Source: JAAYJR01 sp964495655 (GTDB taxonomy: Bacteria > Bacteroidota > Bacteroidia > Bacteroidales > Prolixibacteraceae). Taken from it: 25,426 nucleotides of DNA. Every line of letters begins with the position of its first letter. Positions within the stretch are counted from its first letter, which is position 1. Positions 23,190 through 25,426 of this stretch are shown piece after piece. The translations under genes were made by a program, and so were the position numbers. Where the stretch lies: the NCBI GenBank assembly GCA_964495655.1, contig CAZBWK010000063.1, positions 1-25,426 on the forward strand, given 5' to 3'. The notes under the pieces were generated by a model, which made no database searches, was not told where the DNA came from, and was given only the letters and a program-made list of their open reading frames with translations.

Positions 23190-24428
23190 ATGAAAGCAGA
23201 AATAATAACAATAGGAGATGAGATACTTATTGGCCAGATCATTGATACAAACTCGGCGTGGATTGCGGAACAATTTAATTTACATGGTATTGAAATATAT
23301 CAAATTACCTCAGTGCATGATGATCCTGAACAGATAGTTAAGGCTTTGATGAATGCAGAACAGAAAGCAGATATAATAGTTCTGACCGGCGGACTGGGAC
23401 CCACGAGAGATGATATTACCAAACAGACTTTGTGTAAGTACTTTAATACAAAACTCGTTTTTCATGAACCTGTCTTTGAACATATAAAGAACAAGTTCAG
23501 GAACAGGAACATCGACCTTAACAAACTGAACATGAACCAGGCGCTTGTGCCCGAATCGTGTAAGGTGCTGTTCAATAAAATGGGAACAGCTCCGGGAATG
23601 TGGTTTGAAAAGGGCAATACGATCTATATATCAGTTCCAGGGGTGCCATTTGAGATGAAATATCTTATGGAAAATGAAATCCTTCCGCGGTTCAGGGAGT
23701 TGGGTAAAAAAGATGTAATCTATCATAAAACCATTAATACTCAAGGACTTCCTGAATCTATGCTTGCCCGGTTAATAGAAGAATGGGAAACATCACTTCC
23801 TGAAAATATCCGGCTCGCCTACTTGCCTAATCCAATGGCTGTGCGTCTCAGATTATCTGCTGTGGGAAATGATCTGAAAGTACTGGAAGGGCAGGTTGCC
23901 GGCGAAATTGAAAAACTGAAGAAACTGATCCCGGATTATATTTACAGTTATGACACTGAAACACTGGCAGAAGTGATTGGCAGGTTGTTGAATTTACATT
24001 CTGCAACTCTGGTAATGGCCGAAAGTTGTACCGGAGGATATATCTCTCATCTGATCACATCTGTTCCGGGCAGCTCTACTTATTTTAAAGGAGGGATAAC
24101 AGCCTATTCCAATGAGGTAAAGCAAAAAGTGCTTGGAGTAAATCCTGCTGTCATTGAAGAATTTGGAGCTGTAAGTGAACAGGTTGTTGGAGAAATGGCT
24201 GTTGGCGCCAGAAATTTGTTGAATGCTGACTATTCAATTGCTACTTCGGGCATTGCAGGTCCCGGAGGTGGTACAGATAAAAAACCCGTAGGTACTGTAT
24301 GGATTGCCGTGGCTGACAAAAATGGAATTACGGCTGAAAAATTTGTTTTTGGAGATAACAGAGAACGTAATATTGTACGTTCAGCTCAGACAGCCCTGCA
24401 AATGTTGAGAAAAATACTGATTAAATAA
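23190..24428 (+). CDS. cinA: CinA: competence/damage-inducible protein A
   Basis: A 412-residue two-domain protein of normal length. The N-terminal MoCF-binding-like domain begins MKAEIITIGDEILIGQIIDT and has LTGGLGPTRDDITK. In characterised CinA proteins this half hydrolyses ADP-ribose. The C-terminal domain, nicotinamide-nucleotide (NMN) amidohydrolase in the family, shows MAESCTGGYISHLI, VPGSSTYFKGGITAYSNEVK and IATSGIAGPGGGTDKKPVGT. It is cytoplasmic and likely helps recycle pyridine nucleotides. It starts one base after the M48 stop codon. A second, signal-peptide-bearing relative starts 92 bp downstream. Confidence 0.96.
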   Translation: MKAEIITIGDEILIGQIIDTNSAWIAEQFNLHGIEIYQITSVHDDPEQIVKALMNAEQKADIIVLTGGLGPTRDDITKQTLCKYFNTKLVFHEPVFEHIKNKFRNRNIDLNKLNMNQALVPESCKVLFNKMGTAPGMWFEKGNTIYISVPGVPFEMKYLMENEILPRFRELGKKDVIYHKTINTQGLPESMLARLIEEWETSLPENIRLAYLPNPMAVRLRLSAVGNDLKVLEGQVAGEIEKLKKLIPDYIYSYDTETLAEVIGRLLNLHSATLVMAESCTGGYISHLITSVPGSSTYFKGGITAYSNEVKQKVLGVNPAVIEEFGAVSEQVVGEMAVGARNLLNADYSIATSGIAGPGGGTDKKPVGTVWIAVADKNGITAEKFVFGDNRERNIVRSAQTALQMLRKILIK

Positions 24429-24520
24429 TTTAGATACAGACTTGTTTATCCTGATACTGTTTTTTATTAATTTTGAGTTTATAATATAATGTGTTGTTTA
24501 ACCGTTTTAATTCTTTAAGT

Positions 24521-25426
24521 GTGAAAAGGACTATATTAATTATCATCTCTTTTTTCTTACTATCGTTATCAGGGATTTGCGGTAATGTTGGAAGTAATGA
24601 TTTAACCTCTGCCGGTGAAAATGAGGAGAATCAGAAAAAACTGAATGCTGAAATAATTGTAATCGGAGATGAAATATTGATCGGTCAGATCATCGATACC
24701 AATTCTTCATGGATTGCAGGACAGCTAAATATGTATGGCATTGAAATATACCAGATTACAGCTGTTCATGATGATCCGGACCAGATCATGCAGGCATTGA
24801 AAAGAGCAGAGGGGAAGGTTGACCTGGTTATAACAACAGGAGGATTGGGGCCTACTATTGATGATATTACCAAGCCGGTACTTTGCAGCTACTTTAATAC
24901 CAAACTGGTATTGCACGAACCTACACTTGAGAATATCCAAAAACTTGTTGAAAAAAGAGGCATGACCATGAACAGTCGTAATCATGACCAGGCGATGGTG
25001 CCTGAAATATGTAAGGTTCTTCCCAATGAGGTGGGGACAGCTCCCGGTATCTGGATTGAAAGGAGCAATACAATTTTTGTTTCCCTCCCGGGTGTTCCAC
25101 ATGAGATGAAACATATAATGTTAAACCAGGTGTTACCCTATCTTCAAAGGTATGATAAGATAAATTCAATTTATCACAAGACAGTATTAACACAGGGATT
25201 GCCTGAATCATCTCTTGCCATGAAGCTGAAAGGGTGGGAATCTGCTTTGCCGGCAAATATAAAACTTGCATACCTGCCTGATCCGTATTCAGTGCGTATG
25301 CGTCTGTCGGCAATGGGTCAAGACAAAAAAGAACTTGAGCACCAGGTAGAGATAGCCATTGCGAGGCTTAAAGAGTATATACCTGATAATATTTTTGGAT
25401 ATGATAATGAAACAATGGCAGAAGTG
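24521..25426 (+). CDS. Signal-peptide-bearing CinA paralogue, partial at window end
   Basis: An open frame of 302 codons from a GTG at 24521 to the window edge; an in-frame GTG at 24491 is possible. The GTG at 24521 gives MKRTILIIISFFLLSLSGIC, a good export signal, followed by a polar linker (GNVGSNDLTSAGENEENQKK). Then AEIIVIGDEILIGQIIDTNS starts a full CinA N-terminal domain that matches the adjacent cinA with roughly 60 percent identity by eye. The loop equivalent to GLGPTRDD reads GLGPTIDD, an Arg-to-Ile change. Whether a C-terminal amidohydrolase domain follows is outside the window. It looks like a tandem duplicate retargeted out of the cytoplasm. It is probably co-transcribed with cinA (92 bp gap). 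Confidence 0.85.
   Translation, partial: MKRTILIIISFFLLSLSGICGNVGSNDLTSAGENEENQKKLNAEIIVIGDEILIGQIIDTNSSWIAGQLNMYGIEIYQITAVHDDPDQIMQALKRAEGKVDLVITTGGLGPTIDDITKPVLCSYFNTKLVLHEPTLENIQKLVEKRGMTMNSRNHDQAMVPEICKVLPNEVGTAPGIWIERSNTIFVSLPGVPHEMKHIMLNQVLPYLQRYDKINSIYHKTVLTQGLPESSLAMKLKGWESALPANIKLAYLPDPYSVRMRLSAMGQDKKELEHQVEIAIARLKEYIPDNIFGYDNETMAEV

Noticed and set aside
24725..25114. 129-codon minus-strand frame near the right end
   Set aside because: It lies antisense to the well-conserved CinA-like domain read on the plus strand, so it is a shadow.

Overview
The window reads as chromosome of a Bacteroidota bacterium, probably a free-living, Bacteroidales/Marinilabiliales-like glycan degrader. 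The grounds are: AT-rich intergenic DNA; start regions that lack clear Shine-Dalgarno sites; matches to the Bacteroidota -7 box TAnnTTTG; the run rpmB-rpmG-DUF4295-ftsY, DUF4295 being a Bacteroidota family; lipoproteins and exported glycosidases; and a PorT-like outer membrane barrel. No species can be named from sequence alone.

Layout. (1) 1-374: two tandem units of a dispersed, hairpin-bearing leader repeat. (2) 375-8966: carbohydrate/peptide genes. A minus-strand zinc dehydrogenase is followed by a plus-strand series: M14-like lipoprotein peptidase, GH2 glycosidase, Tat-exported sugar isomerase-like protein, exported sialidase-like propeller, and DegT/StrS aminotransferase. (3) 9138-12234: housekeeping block with tRNA-Ser(CGA), a DUF456 membrane protein, rpmB, rpmG, a 50-residue DUF4295 protein, a strong terminator, ftsY and a convergent DUF4230 gene. 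(4) 12297-14749: a class C beta-lactamase-like lipoprotein that has lost its SxxK motif, and a dicarboxylate/amino-acid:cation symporter with two leader repeats before its start. (5) 15131-21720: second catabolic group with GH29 alpha-L-fucosidase, a Gfo/Idh/MocA oxidoreductase 10 bp downstream of a zinc-less-lobe MDR dehydrogenase, a Tat-signal NIPSNAP protein, a PorT-like barrel and an exported ThuA protein. (6) 21962-25426: M48 membrane peptidase, cinA, and a partial second cinA-like gene that starts at GTG and carries a signal peptide.

How the genes may work together. The exported GH2, GH29, M14 and sialidase-like proteins would act on glycans or glycopeptides outside the cytoplasm. The Gfo/Idh, MDR, ThuA and isomerase-like proteins resemble sets that oxidise and reshape released sugars; this pathway is inferred from families and proximity. 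No SusC/SusD pair, sulfatase, transposase, integrase, phage gene or CRISPR array is visible.

Most unusual signals: a family of about 90-140 bp leader repeats whose units each begin with a pseudo-start of the form ATGAAACGAxCATG, contain a hairpin whose arms differ between copies, and (in three of the four loci) sit upstream of a minus-strand start or point off the window; the signal-peptide-bearing CinA paralogue; and the serine hydrolase pseudoenzyme.
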